Shown: positions 36,732 through 46,850, numbered from the stretch's first letter. The stretch: 64,000 nucleotides of DNA from Natronoglomus mannanivorans (GCA_025517485.1 JAOPKB010000010.1:124001-188000); one strand, 5' to 3'. The notes: generated by a model from the letters alone, not told the origin. A program made the numbers and translations.

Positions 36732-37916
36732 ATGAACGCGATCATTCTCACAGCGGGAGAGGGGACACGAATGCGACCCCTCTCGGCATCACTGCCGAAA
36801 CCGATGTTGCCGGTCGCCGACCGGCCACTCGTCGCACACACCGTCGATTCGGCGATCGACGCGGGGGCGGACGGAATCGTGCTCGTCGTGGGCTACGAGG
36901 CGACGACGGTCCGCGAGCACTTCGGTGACGAGTACCGCGGCGTTCCGATCGAATACGCGGTACAGGACGAACAGGCCGGAACGGCACACGCGGTCAACGC
37001 CGCCCGAGAACACATCGACGGCCCGTTCGTCGTCCTCAACGGCGACAACCTCTACGATCCAGACGCAGTCGAGACGCTGTTCGAGAAGTGTCCCGCCGTC
37101 TGCGCATTCGAGGTCGACCAACCCCAGCACTACGGCGTCCTCAGCACGCAGGACGGGATCGTCACCGACATCGTCGAGAAACCGGCCGATCCGCCGAGTA
37201 ATCTCGCGAACGGCGGTGCCTACGCCTTCCCCGCCCAAGCGCGCGAGTGGCTCGAGGTTCCCGAGAGCGAACGCGGCGAACACGAGATTACCGACGTCCT
37301 CGCGAAAGTGATCGACACCTACGCCGTCACGCCGGTCACGATGGACCGCTGGATGGACGTCGGCCGTCCCTGGGAGCTCCTCGAGGCCAACGAGTGGAAA
37401 CTCGGTGACCTCGACCGGCGAATCGACGGCGACGTGAGCGATCGAGCCCAGCTCGAGGGTGACGTGGTCGTCGAGGAGGGGGCCACGATTCGATCGGGCG
37501 TCGTCGTCGAGGGACCGGCGCTGATCCGCTCGGGTGCGACCGTGGGGCCGAACGCGTACGTGCGCGGGGCGACGCTGATCGACGAAGGAGCGAAAGTCGG
37601 CCACGCGGTCGAAGTGAAAAACAGCGTCCTCTCGCCGGGGGCGACCGTCGGTCACCTCTCGTACGTCGGCGACAGCGTCCTCGGCCGGGACGTAAACTTC
37701 GGCGCCGGGACGACCGTCGGGAACCTCCGCCACGACGATGCGGACGTGAAGTTCACCGTCAAAGGCGACCGCGTCTCGACCGGTCGACGGAAGTTCGGCG
37801 TCGTCGCCGGCGACGAGGTGAAAACCGGGATCAACACGAGTCTGACGCCGGGGCTGCGACTCGAGGCCGGTGCGACGTCGTATCCGGGTGAGACGGTCGA
37901 CCGGGACCGGGAGTGA
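36732..37916 (+). CDS. glmU: Bifunctional sugar-1-phosphate nucleotidylyltransferase/acetyltransferase (archaeal GlmU type)
   Basis: The protein has 394 residues. The nucleotidyltransferase signature GEGTRMRPL (9-17) is followed by KPMLPVADRP and the metal Asp in VVLNGDNLY. Residues of about 240-385 form a left-handed beta-helix of hexapeptide repeats (VVVEEGATIRSGVVVEGPAL and onwards), as in acetyltransferases. In the archaeal pathway such proteins acetylate glucosamine-1-phosphate and couple it to UTP, giving UDP-GlcNAc. Its position near glmM and glmS supports this role over dTDP-glucose synthesis. Confidence 0.85.
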   Translation: MNAIILTAGEGTRMRPLSASLPKPMLPVADRPLVAHTVDSAIDAGADGIVLVVGYEATTVREHFGDEYRGVPIEYAVQDEQAGTAHAVNAAREHIDGPFVVLNGDNLYDPDAVETLFEKCPAVCAFEVDQPQHYGVLSTQDGIVTDIVEKPADPPSNLANGGAYAFPAQAREWLEVPESERGEHEITDVLAKVIDTYAVTPVTMDRWMDVGRPWELLEANEWKLGDLDRRIDGDVSDRAQLEGDVVVEEGATIRSGVVVEGPALIRSGATVGPNAYVRGATLIDEGAKVGHAVEVKNSVLSPGATVGHLSYVGDSVLGRDVNFGAGTTVGNLRHDDADVKFTVKGDRVSTGRRKFGVVAGDEVKTGINTSLTPGLRLEAGATSYPGETVDRDRE

Positions 37917-38125
37917 AAGCGAGAGCCTGATCCAAAGCGAGAGAGAGCGCCAGATCCGGATCGAAAACGGGAGCGATTCGAGACCGGAGACGGAGCAGTC
38001 GTCGGTCAATTCTTCGGTGCGTATCGTTCGTTCTTGGAGGATAGAACGGTATAGAGCACCTCTCAGCAGAAGATACGGCACATACAGGCCCAGCCCCTTT
38101 CCGTCTGTCCGCGCTACCGTAATGT

Positions 38126-38272
38126 ATGCTAGAACTGGCAATCCTGTTCTTCGTGATCGCGATCATCGCCGCTGCGGTCGGAGCGACCGGTGTCGCCGGA
38201 ATCACTATGTCGATCGCGAAGTGGCTCGTGCTCGTCTTCCTGGTACTGGCCGTCGTCTCGATGCTGCTCTGA
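38126..38272 (+). CDS. Small DUF1328-like membrane protein
   Basis: The protein has 48 residues. [20 protein letters not shown], then [20 protein letters not shown], matches the DUF1328/YtjA pattern of two membrane helices with a Gly-rich turn. It is missed by length-based gene finding. The function is unknown. Confidence 0.75.
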   Translation: MLELAILFFVIAIIAAAVGATGVAGITMSIAKWLVLVFLVLAVVSMLL

Positions 38273-38830
38273 CAGGGAGTCGACGACGACCGAGAGGAAT
38301 CGATCACAGAGCACGGACCTTTTTCGGAGCCAGTACCGGGTAGCAACGCCGACCGAGAGCGGCCCCGACGTCGTACAGATGTGTTCGTTACACGGATTGT
38401 TCACTAGATTAGAAAATCAGGGTCTGGTTTTATACTCCCGTGAGCGCCAGCATCGAGTACACTGTCGGCTACCTGCCCGAGAGTTGTGTTCGCCGGACGA
38501 CGGTGACGAATTCGACGATCGGTGGCAGCCGGCAGTAGAGAGGGGGCGAGATCGACTTCGGTTCCGGTTCCGGTTCCGGTTCCGGTTCTGATTCCGATCA
38601 CGGATTCACACCTGCGTCTCCCTCGAGACGGTCGGCCACCGGGGCGACACGGATACCGTCGACCCGAGGTCGACGCCGTGCGCGGACGGAACTACGGGGG
38701 TGGTTCCGTGCCGGGCACCGATACGAGAGGGCATGAACGCGTCTGATCTTGATTCTGATTCGTACCGAAAACGCTGGCGTTCGAAAGAAACATCGACGGC
38801 CCGATACTCGACGAACTGGCGCCTCGAGCG
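38273..38830. other. Intergenic region with hexanucleotide repeat
   Basis: It contains the GGTTCC repeat at 38560-38595. No gene is supported. Confidence 0.5.
38560..38595. repeat. GGTTCC hexanucleotide tandem repeat
   Basis: Four perfect GGTTCC units and two variants (GGTTCT, GATTCC) lie in non-coding DNA. Similar hexamers in this genome normally encode acidic Glu/Ser/Pro protein tails (for example at 16590-16640), so this may be the remnant of a gene's tail or independent slippage. Confidence 0.7.
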
Positions 38831-40645
38831 CTACTCGACGGTGACGCTCTTGGCCAGATTCCGTGGCTTGTCGATCGGCCGGTCGAGCAGTTCAGCGGCG
38901 TGGTAGGAGACCAGTTGCAACTGGACGTTCGCGAGCAGGCCCGCGAGCTCGGAATCGGCGTCCGGAATCTCGAGGTGGGCGTCGGCGACCTGCGTTGCGG
39001 GATGGCCGTCGGGACAGACCGCGATCACCGGCGCGCCGCGGGTCTGGGCCTCTTCGGCGTTCTTGAGCGTCTTCTCGTCTTCGGTCCCGGTGAAGACCGC
39101 GAATACCGGTGTATCGGGGGTGACCAGCGCCAGCGGGCCGTGTTTGAGCTCGCCGGAGGCGAACCCTTCGGCGTGCTCGTAGGTGATCTCCTTGAACTTC
39201 AGGGCACCCTCGAGAGCGACGGGGAAGCCGAGCCCGCGACCGATGAAGAAGTACGAGCGACTGTCCTCGTACTGGTGGGCGATTTCGGCGGCCGAACTCC
39301 CGGCGAGGACGGTCTCGAACTGTTCGGGTAGGTTCTCGAGATCTGCGAGGACTGATTCGAGATCGAAAGCCGGGTCGCCGGACACGTCCGCGGAGATTCG
39401 CTGGCCGAGCAGCGTGAGCATCACGGCCTGTGAGGAGAACGTTTTGGTCGCGGCGACGCCGATCTCCGGGCCGGCACGGATCAGCAGGGACTCGTCGGCC
39501 ACGCGGGCGGCGGTCGAGCCGACGACGTTGGTGACGGTCACCGTCTGTGCACCCTCGTCCTGGGCCTGCCGGAGGGCGCTGAGCGTGTCGGCGGTTTCGC
39601 CGCTCTGGGTGACCGCGATGACGAGCGTGTTCTCGTCGACGGGCGGTGCGGACACGCTGTACTCGTTGGCCAGCAACGCCTGGGACTGGATGCCCGCCTG
39701 ATTCAACGCGAGCGAGCCGTAGAGTGCGGCGTGATAGGAGGTACCACAGGCGACGAACTGGACACGGTCGACGTCGTCGAACGTTCCCGGCGGGAAGTCC
39801 TCGAGGTTGATCTCGCCCGAGTCGGAATCCACTCGCCCCTCGATCGCCTGGGCGAGCGAGGTCGGCTGCTCGTAGATCTCCTTGAGCATGTAGTGGTCGT
39901 ACTCGCCCTTGCCGGCCTGTTCGGGGTCCCAGTCGACGGTCTCTGGTTCTCGAGAGACCGAGTTCCCCTCGAGGTCGGAGAACTCGACGCCGTCCGGCCG
40001 GACGATCGCGACGTCGCCGTCTTCGAGGTAGACGACGCTGTCGGTGTACTCGAGGAAGGCAGGGACGTCGCTGGCGAGGAAGAACTCGTCGTCTTCCATG
40101 CCGATGACCAGCGGCGAGCCTCGGCGGGCGGCGTAGATGACGTGCTCGCCGGACATCATCACCGCGACGGCGTAGCTGCCCTGAAGCTCCTCGATCGCCG
40201 TTCGGAACGCGCGTTCACTGTCCCAGCCTCGGTCGAGGTAGTGCTGGACGAGATGCGGGATGACCTCGGTGTCGGTGTCGCTGGTGAACTCGTGACCCGC
40301 GGCGGCCAGTCGCTCTTTCAGCTCGGCGTAGTTCTCGATGATGCCGTTGTGGACGACCGCGACGTCCGTCGTCGAGTCGGTATGCGGGTGTGCGTTCGCG
40401 TCAGTCGGCGGACCGTGCGTACTCCAGCGAGTGTGTCCGATCCCGACCTGGCCTTCGAGCACGTTACTGTCGATCTTGTTCTTCAGTTCCGAGACCTTCC
40501 CGGAACGTTTCTGTACTTTGATGCCAGCGCCGTTCTGGACGGCGACGCCGGCCGAATCGTAGCCGCGGTACTCGAGGTTCTCGAGTCCAGTAAGCAGGGT
40601 GTCGATCGCGTCTCCAGTCCCCACACGGCCGATTATTCCACACAT
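38831..40645 (-). CDS. glmS: Glutamine-fructose-6-phosphate aminotransferase (isomerizing)
   Basis: The protein has 604 residues from ATG 40645, chosen because the mature enzyme needs Cys2 (MCGIIGRVG) as the N-terminal nucleophile; an 11-residue upstream extension is therefore rejected. The glutaminase domain (1 to about 215) has RGYDSAGVA and HTRWSTHG. Two SIS domains follow (CGTSYHAAL, QSGETADTL, FFIGRGLGFP). The C-terminal KPRNLAKSVTVE is the canonical sugar-binding end. It makes glucosamine-6-phosphate, the first step to UDP-GlcNAc. Confidence 0.97.
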   Translation of the reverse strand: MCGIIGRVGTGDAIDTLLTGLENLEYRGYDSAGVAVQNGAGIKVQKRSGKVSELKNKIDSNVLEGQVGIGHTRWSTHGPPTDANAHPHTDSTTDVAVVHNGIIENYAELKERLAAAGHEFTSDTDTEVIPHLVQHYLDRGWDSERAFRTAIEELQGSYAVAVMMSGEHVIYAARRGSPLVIGMEDDEFFLASDVPAFLEYTDSVVYLEDGDVAIVRPDGVEFSDLEGNSVSREPETVDWDPEQAGKGEYDHYMLKEIYEQPTSLAQAIEGRVDSDSGEINLEDFPPGTFDDVDRVQFVACGTSYHAALYGSLALNQAGIQSQALLANEYSVSAPPVDENTLVIAVTQSGETADTLSALRQAQDEGAQTVTVTNVVGSTAARVADESLLIRAGPEIGVAATKTFSSQAVMLTLLGQRISADVSGDPAFDLESVLADLENLPEQFETVLAGSSAAEIAHQYEDSRSYFFIGRGLGFPVALEGALKFKEITYEHAEGFASGELKHGPLALVTPDTPVFAVFTGTEDEKTLKNAEEAQTRGAPVIAVCPDGHPATQVADAHLEIPDADSELAGLLANVQLQLVSYHAAELLDRPIDKPRNLAKSVTVE

Positions 40646-41276
40646 AAGGTATTCACCGTGAGAAGTTCCGCTCTGCAACCGTCTCGATTGACCGCGCTAG
40701 ACGCCGGTTCTCGCTCGGGCAGACCATCGGGTCGAGAGACGGTCCGGTAACGGCGTCGTCTGCAGTCGAATGTCGTATCATGGTCAGTTCGTCGTCCGTG
40801 ACGACTGTCCGGGACGGCGAACGGTGCACGGACATGATAGCAACCAGTCCAGCGCCACCCATTACTATAGACGGGCTAACGCACCCGTTAGCAAGCGAAT
40901 ACAGGATACAGTGTCGATGAAGGCGAGAGTCGATGGTTTCGACGGTGTCTCGAAATGCGGAGTGGACGACCGGACGAACGTCCACAATTCAACGCCGTGA
41001 TCAGGAAACACTGAACGAGTGGTGAGCCAGCTGCCGGTATGTACACCGAACAGTCACCCGGACGAACAGTACGCGAGTGCTACGATCCATAATGAACGAG
41101 ATATAGAATCCACAGATTCGAGGTTCGAGCGGGTTTCAATCCGACAGAATAGCGGGCTCGAGGAGAAGGATATCGAATGTCGACGGGTGTGAGCAGCCCT
41201 TCGATCAACCTCGAGTCTCGGCCCGTAATCGACCGGTGATCGAAGTACCTTTCACGGAGGCGCTCGTTGTGGTGGT
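40646..41276. other. Intergenic region upstream of glmS
   Basis: It has no confident gene. GCTAACG-CACC-CGTTAGC (40875-40892, 7-bp arms) is a possible operator or structured element about 230 bases before the glmS start. Confidence 0.45.
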
Positions 41277-41462
41277 ATGGGTTTTGGTAGCTACGACGAA
41301 TCCGAGCAACAGCATCAGACACAGGACGACGAAGACGATGTCGATGCCGTCAAAGTTCACGAACACGACCATCAGGGATCCGTCGAGTTCGAATCCGATC
41401 TCTCCACTGACGAGCTCGTTTCACAGCTCGGATCGATGAAAGACGACGCCGACGACGAGTAG
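41277..41462 (+). CDS. DUF5786 family small acidic protein
   Basis: The protein has 61 residues. MGFGSYDESEQQHQTQDDED at the start and SDLSTDELVSQLGSMKDD near the end match the haloarchaeal DUF5786 pattern. It is very acidic and lacks membrane segments. The function is unknown. Confidence 0.9.
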   Translation: MGFGSYDESEQQHQTQDDEDDVDAVKVHEHDHQGSVEFESDLSTDELVSQLGSMKDDADDE

Positions 41463-41643
41463 ATCCACACCACCACGGGACGAGCGGTCGATTGGACGTT
41501 TTTGCGGACTGCGTCTGTGAGTGAGATCTCGGGTGACGACAGGAGCCGGCGAACACGAGAGTGACGTGAATTTTACAGGGGAGTCCGATCGACGGGACGG
41601 CCGGTCGAAAGAGAATACCGAATCGAAACCGACAGCGAGTCGA

Positions 41644-42336
41644 TCAGTTCAACGACGTCGCACAGAGTTCGGCGATCGCACGCCGGAGTCGCTGAGAAAT
41701 CGCCGACTTCGAGACGTCGAGCCGATCCGCAAGTTCGTTCTGTGAGATGCCACGCGGGACGTTGAAGTAGCCCTCTTCGTAGGCGACGGTGAGCAGTTCC
41801 TGTTGTTTCGGCGTGAGTCCAACGAGCCCGTCCTCACCGTCGTCGGAGGTGCGGAGGTGATTGACCTGAAACGAGATCTCCTCGTCCTGGCAGAACTCGT
41901 TGAACGAAACGAGCGCGTCACGGTCCGGGAACCGGATCTGGACGAGCCAGCCGTCACGAGTACTCGAGCGCTCGAGGATGCGGCCACCGATTTCCGCGAT
42001 CGTTCCAGTGACGGTGATCGTTCGATCGGTGAGTTCGACCCGGTAGACACGACGATCCGGGTACCGGTCGACGAGAACTGGATCGGAGACGGTCGGATCG
42101 GCCGTGAGTCCGGCTTCGAATTCGTCGAACGTGCTCCCATAGACGCTACAGAAGAGGAGACAGCGACCGGATTCGACGGTCGTCCAGTACTCGGGTTCGA
42201 CCGTGACGTCCTGTGCCCGACGGAGGGTGGGTTGGAGGACGAGATCCGCATGATCGAGTCGGACCTCTGCGACGATCCCGCCGTCGGCCTGCGAGCGAAG
42301 GACCGACTGTTCGAGACCGATCGGTTCAGTGCTCAC
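41644..42336 (-). CDS. Bacterio-opsin-activator-type HTH regulator
   Basis: The protein has 230 residues. An N-terminal beta-rich domain (about 1-160) precedes the HTH_10 region: LTPKQQELLTVAYEEGYFNV, then ISQNELADRLDVSKSAISQR. This is the Bat/BoxA-type regulator common in haloarchaea. It is a single gene. Confidence 0.88.
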   Translation of the reverse strand: MSTEPIGLEQSVLRSQADGGIVAEVRLDHADLVLQPTLRRAQDVTVEPEYWTTVESGRCLLFCSVYGSTFDEFEAGLTADPTVSDPVLVDRYPDRRVYRVELTDRTITVTGTIAEIGGRILERSSTRDGWLVQIRFPDRDALVSFNEFCQDEEISFQVNHLRTSDDGEDGLVGLTPKQQELLTVAYEEGYFNVPRGISQNELADRLDVSKSAISQRLRRAIAELCATSLN

Positions 42337-42763
42337 GGTTGTATCACCGACACGGGAATTGTCGTGGAGTAATCGCTCGTTAGCTCGCTTGGGGACATTA
42401 ATTGGTCATTGCGTTCCCGACCCTATCATCGTGAAGGCTATACACGTAATCGAGGCCGGAATCGGGTTCAATACCTATTCACCCGTCAGATTTGTAACCA
42501 CTACTGGGAGGAGAGAAAGACCATATTTCCGGTCTCGATCGAAGAGTAAATGCGGTCATACAGGGGCGAGTCGGGACTCGATTCGAGACGTCTGATGCTG
42601 AGATGCCCAGTTCGAAACGAAGAGTTCCCGCGAAGACCGAACGAGAGACAGGCGACCAGAGAAGGCCAAACGGGAGAAAGACGACCAGCGAAGACGACCG
42701 GAACCACTGAAGTCACGACACACCTGATCGAACAGCCACCGTGTGATCAGTGTAGAAAGAGCG
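42337..42763. other. Intergenic, nothing recognised
   Basis: It lies between two HTH regulator genes on the same strand. No repeat or RNA was found. Confidence 0.45.
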
Positions 42764-45700
42764 TCAGCCGTCGTCGGAGACGCCGTCGAACAACAGCGTA
42801 AACAGCTTCCGCTCTGCCGTCCGAAAGTGGCGGTTGAACGTCGGCTGAGAGACACCCAACGAGTGGGCGACCTCTTCGCCGGTTCGTTCCCGGGGCCACT
42901 CGAAGAACCCGCTGTAGTATGCCGTCTCGAGTGCGCGCAGCTGTCGGTCGGTGAGTCGCTCTTCGAGTGCCGACTGGAAGTCCTCTCTCGTTCGGGTCCC
43001 GCGATCACGCTCTCGACGGGCGAGGAGATCCGTCCCGGGATACTTCTGTTCGAGCATGTCGACGAACGATCGGACGTCGGTGCCGCGGGGGAGTTCGACG
43101 ACGAATCGCGTCCGATCGTCGTCGGCGTCGATCGATCGCAAGACAGCCCCGTGGTCGGCGAGTGTCGTCGCGAGCGTCGAGTCCGCGGCGACGACTTCGA
43201 ACAGTAACTCGTCGTCCCGATCGGTGATCAACTGAATCGATTCGACGGCGTCGATCTCGGTCGCGGCCGACCGAACCGCGTTCGGTGTCGACCCGCTGAT
43301 GGTTACGAAGACGGTCGAGCGGTCGTCGGCGGTCGACCGCGGGATAACCGTCTCGAGAGTGAGGTGTGCGTCGACGTGGCGGGCGATCGACGAGAGGAGG
43401 TCGTCGGACTCGCGCATCGCGAACTCGAGTTGAGTGACGCTGTCGGTGAGCAACGCCTGTTTGGTCTCGACGGCGTTGATGGCGTAGGCGATCGTCTCTC
43501 CGAGTTCCACGAAGATCGACCGAGCAGGCTCGTCGAAGGCAGACGGGCGGGTCGCATATAGCGACAGCGCGCCGTAGACGTACTCGTCGTAGACGAGCGG
43601 AACGCTGAGAACCGATTGAATCCCCCGTTCGAGCGCTGCGTGACGCCAGTCGAGGTTCGAATCGGGATCGGCAGACGAATCGGGAAAACGGTGCTGATTC
43701 GAACGGTGGTCTCCGTCGCGAACGTCCGAAACGACGCGTTCGACGTGAGAGGGGTCTCGAGTCGCGATAGCCCGTCCGGTCGGTTCACCGAGTTTCGCGT
43801 TCACGTCGGCATCCGTGTCGGTTTCGAGTTCGACGTCGACTGCCTCGAGATAACCGTCGTGATCGCCCGCACACGCACGTGTCGAGACGAGATCGGTCGC
43901 CGTACTCACGTCCCCGATCCAGGCGAACGCGAGCCAGTCGATGTCGGCCAGTGCTTGACAGACACGGGCCTCGATCTCCGTCCGCGTTTCGGCCTCGACG
44001 AGCACCCGTTCGATCCGCTGCTTTCGGTCGGTGAGGGTCGTCAACTGATCGAGTGCAGCGTACGCCTGCGTGAGTTCCCGTTCCTGCTCGCGGACCGTCG
44101 ATTCGCTGTCGATACGCGCCAGCGCAACCGCTGCGGTCGCCGCGAGGGCATCGGCGAACGCGACGGCGTGATCGGGAAACGACGACGCGGCGGTCAGAAG
44201 GAGGACACCACGCCCGTCGAGCGGAACGACCAACACGTGATCGCCGCGAATCCCGAGTCGAGAGAGCAGTCCGTCGAGGTCCTGCGAGGATCGAACTGCG
44301 GGCTCGTTTCGCTCGAGGAGTTCCTCGAGGAACGTCTCGCCGCGGTCGAAGACTGGAAGGTCGCCCGCGAGCCGGTCTGGCGTCGCGAACGCGGCGGGCT
44401 GGAACGCGTCGTCGGTCACCAGATAGAGACAGCCGACGGTCGCGTCGGCTCCCTCGAGCGCCGCGTCGACAGTCGTCTGGCAGATTTCCGTCTCCGTCGT
44501 CGCGCGAGTTAGTCTCACGGCTGCCTCCCGAAGCGACGAAATCGCCGCCAGCACCTGCCGGTGTTCGGTCTCCTCGCGAACGACACAGACGACGCGGTCG
44601 TCACCGCCTCGAGCCATCGGAGCCACGGAGATGCCGACCGGACACGGGTCACCGTGTCGCTCGAGGGTCGTCTCGATGGGATCGCTCCGGCGAACGACCG
44701 GGGAAGCGGCTCGCTCCCCGATTCGGTCGGCCGTCGTGGCGTCGACGACCGCTTCGAGGTCGCGGCCGACCAGCGGCTTCCCGCCCGCGAACTCGGAGAG
44801 TGCCGTGTTGGCGAGATCGATCGTCCGACCGTCGGTGTCGAGGACGAAGACACCGTCGTCGAGAGACTCGACGACCGCCTCGAACGATCGATCACGTTCA
44901 CGTTGTGTCCGGCTCTCCGCGGAGTCGATCTCGCGAGCGTAGACGGACACGCCAGCGGCAGTGTGTGCAGTCTCGGTTTCATCGGCGGAATCGAGCGAGT
45001 CGGCGTGTGCCGTGTCGGTCGTGTCGGTCGCGTCGAGATCGCCAGCGGGAGTGGCGCGAGGGTGAACGAACACCGAAAACGTCGTCTCGAGATGGGGGTA
45101 CTCGACGTCGAACTCGACGATCGATCCCGTTCGCACTGCTTCGTGGAATCGGTCGTAGAACGTCTCCCTGACCGAATCGGGGAGGAGAGTCCAGACGACG
45201 GTTCCACGGAGGTCCTCCTCGCCCTCCTCCCGAGCGTCGGCGAACAGGCGGCTCGCGGCGGTGTTGGTCGCCGTCAGTTCCCAGTCGGGTCCGAGCACGA
45301 AAAACGGGACGGAGAGCGCTTCGATCGGGTCTTCAGTGGATCGACTGGCGCCGTCGGTCACCGTCACGACGACACCCTCGACGGCCGGGTCTGAGAGCCG
45401 ATTCGTGAACGTCACGTCGGAGACGTGCCAGGTACCGTCGGCCCGTCTGAGACGGCAGGTCGATTCGCGTGTCGATCCGAGCGGTGACTCCACGAGCGCC
45501 GCGACGTCCTCGAGGACGTCCTCCCGGTCGTCGGGATGGACGAAATCCAGCGGATCGCTCCGCTCGAGTTCGTCCATCGTGTAGCCGAACGCCGACTCGA
45601 CCGCCGGGCTGGCGTAGCGAATCGATCCGTCGTCGTCGAGGAGGAGGACGGACGCATCCGAGTGCTCGAGTATCGACCGAAAGCGGCTGTCTACCGTCCG

Positions 45701-46237
45701 TGAGACCGAACTCTCGTCGGCGTCCGGTTCCGGAGATTGGGCAGACGGTGGCGCCGTGCCCGCACGCTCACGGAGCCGAGCCCGCTCGATGGCGTTTTGG
45801 ACACGTGTGACGACGACTGCGGCGGACTCACCGGGTGTGACGACGTCCGTCGCTCCCGCCTCGAGAGCCCGCCGTGCATCCTCCGGGTCGGCGAGTGCGA
45901 CGATCGGTGTCCGCGGATCGGCGGCTCGAACCGCCTCGAGAAGCGGGTCGAACGGAGTCTCGGAATCGGAAGTACAGTTAGAGAGAGAGTCAGAGACGGA
46001 GTCGGAATCGGTATCGGAATCCGACGCAACCGTCTCGAGACGCACGTCACAGACGAGACAATCGATATCGGCGTGTTCGAGGCGTTCGAGGGCGTCTGCC
46101 GTCGTCGACGCGAGGAGGAGCGACGAGCCGAGAAAGACGTCGGCGAGTGCCGACGTTGCGTCTGCCGCCCGGGCGGAGTTTCCGACGACGAGAACGCGAC
46201 TCGCATCACCGACAGCGACAGCGGAACGGTTGCTCAT
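42764..46237 (-). CDS. Large PAS/GAF sensor-regulator with bacterio-opsin-activator HTH
   Basis: The protein has 1157 residues. Order of domains, by pattern: receiver-like (about 12-155), PAS (about 190-300), further PAS-like segments (about 305-560), GAF-like segments (about 575-935), the bacterio-opsin activator sensor module (about 940-1090) and HTH_10 (about 1095-1150, LTDRQLRALETAYYSGFFEW and GEEVAHSLGVSQPTFNRHFR). The receiver keeps an Asp at CDVRL but lacks the acidic pair (VVGNS) and contains a Ser-Asp insertion, so phosphorylation is doubtful. The HTH would connect light, redox or small-molecule sensing to transcription. No kinase domain is seen. Confidence 0.88.
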   Translation of the reverse strand: MSNRSAVAVGDASRVLVVGNSARAADATSALADVFLGSSLLLASTTADALERLEHADIDCLVCDVRLETVASDSDTDSDSVSDSLSNCTSDSETPFDPLLEAVRAADPRTPIVALADPEDARRALEAGATDVVTPGESAAVVVTRVQNAIERARLRERAGTAPPSAQSPEPDADESSVSRTVDSRFRSILEHSDASVLLLDDDGSIRYASPAVESAFGYTMDELERSDPLDFVHPDDREDVLEDVAALVESPLGSTRESTCRLRRADGTWHVSDVTFTNRLSDPAVEGVVVTVTDGASRSTEDPIEALSVPFFVLGPDWELTATNTAASRLFADAREEGEEDLRGTVVWTLLPDSVRETFYDRFHEAVRTGSIVEFDVEYPHLETTFSVFVHPRATPAGDLDATDTTDTAHADSLDSADETETAHTAAGVSVYAREIDSAESRTQRERDRSFEAVVESLDDGVFVLDTDGRTIDLANTALSEFAGGKPLVGRDLEAVVDATTADRIGERAASPVVRRSDPIETTLERHGDPCPVGISVAPMARGGDDRVVCVVREETEHRQVLAAISSLREAAVRLTRATTETEICQTTVDAALEGADATVGCLYLVTDDAFQPAAFATPDRLAGDLPVFDRGETFLEELLERNEPAVRSSQDLDGLLSRLGIRGDHVLVVPLDGRGVLLLTAASSFPDHAVAFADALAATAAVALARIDSESTVREQERELTQAYAALDQLTTLTDRKQRIERVLVEAETRTEIEARVCQALADIDWLAFAWIGDVSTATDLVSTRACAGDHDGYLEAVDVELETDTDADVNAKLGEPTGRAIATRDPSHVERVVSDVRDGDHRSNQHRFPDSSADPDSNLDWRHAALERGIQSVLSVPLVYDEYVYGALSLYATRPSAFDEPARSIFVELGETIAYAINAVETKQALLTDSVTQLEFAMRESDDLLSSIARHVDAHLTLETVIPRSTADDRSTVFVTISGSTPNAVRSAATEIDAVESIQLITDRDDELLFEVVAADSTLATTLADHGAVLRSIDADDDRTRFVVELPRGTDVRSFVDMLEQKYPGTDLLARRERDRGTRTREDFQSALEERLTDRQLRALETAYYSGFFEWPRERTGEEVAHSLGVSQPTFNRHFRTAERKLFTLLFDGVSDDG

Positions 46238-46564
46238 CGTGGTCCCACCGAACCTCGTTCGAGGCCACAGGCGCGCTCGAGTCCGGGCCCAAGACCGGGT
46301 CCGAGATTCCCAGTCGCGTTCGAGGAGGCAGGTCCGTAACTCGAACGTGAATCGACGCTCGAGGGGGCGATCACGTAACCGAGATTACAAGAATGGCCGA
46401 CCGAACTGATCGGCCGAGTTCTCGAGTCGATATCGGTGACACGACGAACAGCCACGGTACGGCGGGGTTTCGACTACGGAAGAATAAGTATCGTTCCCGT
46501 ATCACCGGTAATTGTCTATTAGAAATCATTACAGCAGCCAGTGTGTCCAAGATTACTCGGGCTC

Positions 46565-46605
46565 GAACCCGAACCCGAACCCGACCCTGGATCCGAATCC
46601 GAAAC
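46565..46605. repeat. GAACCC hexanucleotide repeat, non-coding
   Basis: Three perfect GAACCC units are followed by degenerate GACCCT, GGATCC and GAATCC. It may be a relic of a Glu-Pro-rich tail. Confidence 0.6.
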
Positions 46606-46751
46606 AAGAACCACGCTGACGGTCGGTGGTGGTCCCCGAGCCAGTTACCGAAGCTGAAACACCCAGAACAGCCACTCCGAGTCGGGAATTCGCTCCCATC
46701 TAGGACGGGGGTGGAGCTGCCGTCGAAAAGACAAGCTGACCACTCCAGACC

Positions 46752-46774
46752 GTTCACCGGAAATTCGGTGTGTC
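46752..46774 (+). promoter_or_regulatory. ORB-like site, outlying
   Basis: GTTCACCGGAAATTCGGTGT matches the Orc1 box core (TTCACCGGAAAC..GGTGTG) except at two central positions. It lies about 5.2 kb from the origin. Confidence 0.5.
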
Positions 46775-46827
46775 GGTTCGAATCAGAAGTCGAAACCCAC
46801 GGCGGGAGCGGCAGTCGTCGGTCGAGT

Positions 46828-46850
46828 TCACCGGAAACAAGGTGTGTGGT
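46828..46850 (+). promoter_or_regulatory. ORB-like site, outlying
   Basis: TTCACCGGAAACAAGGTGTG followed by TGG is a near-perfect Orc1 box, oriented like 53125 and 53186. It lies 54 bases past the stop of ccdA. Confidence 0.6.

Noticed and set aside
36789..38141. Minus-strand frame of 450 codons opposite glmU
   Set aside because: Shadow of a gene whose nucleotidyltransferase and hexapeptide motifs are unambiguous on the plus strand.
39731..40750. Plus-strand frame of 339 codons opposite glmS
   Set aside because: Antisense shadow; glmS motifs are complete on the minus strand.
40653..40985. Minus-strand 110-codon frame upstream of glmS
   Set aside because: No haloarchaeal acidic bias, and it would overlap the glmS promoter. 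Kept as intergenic.
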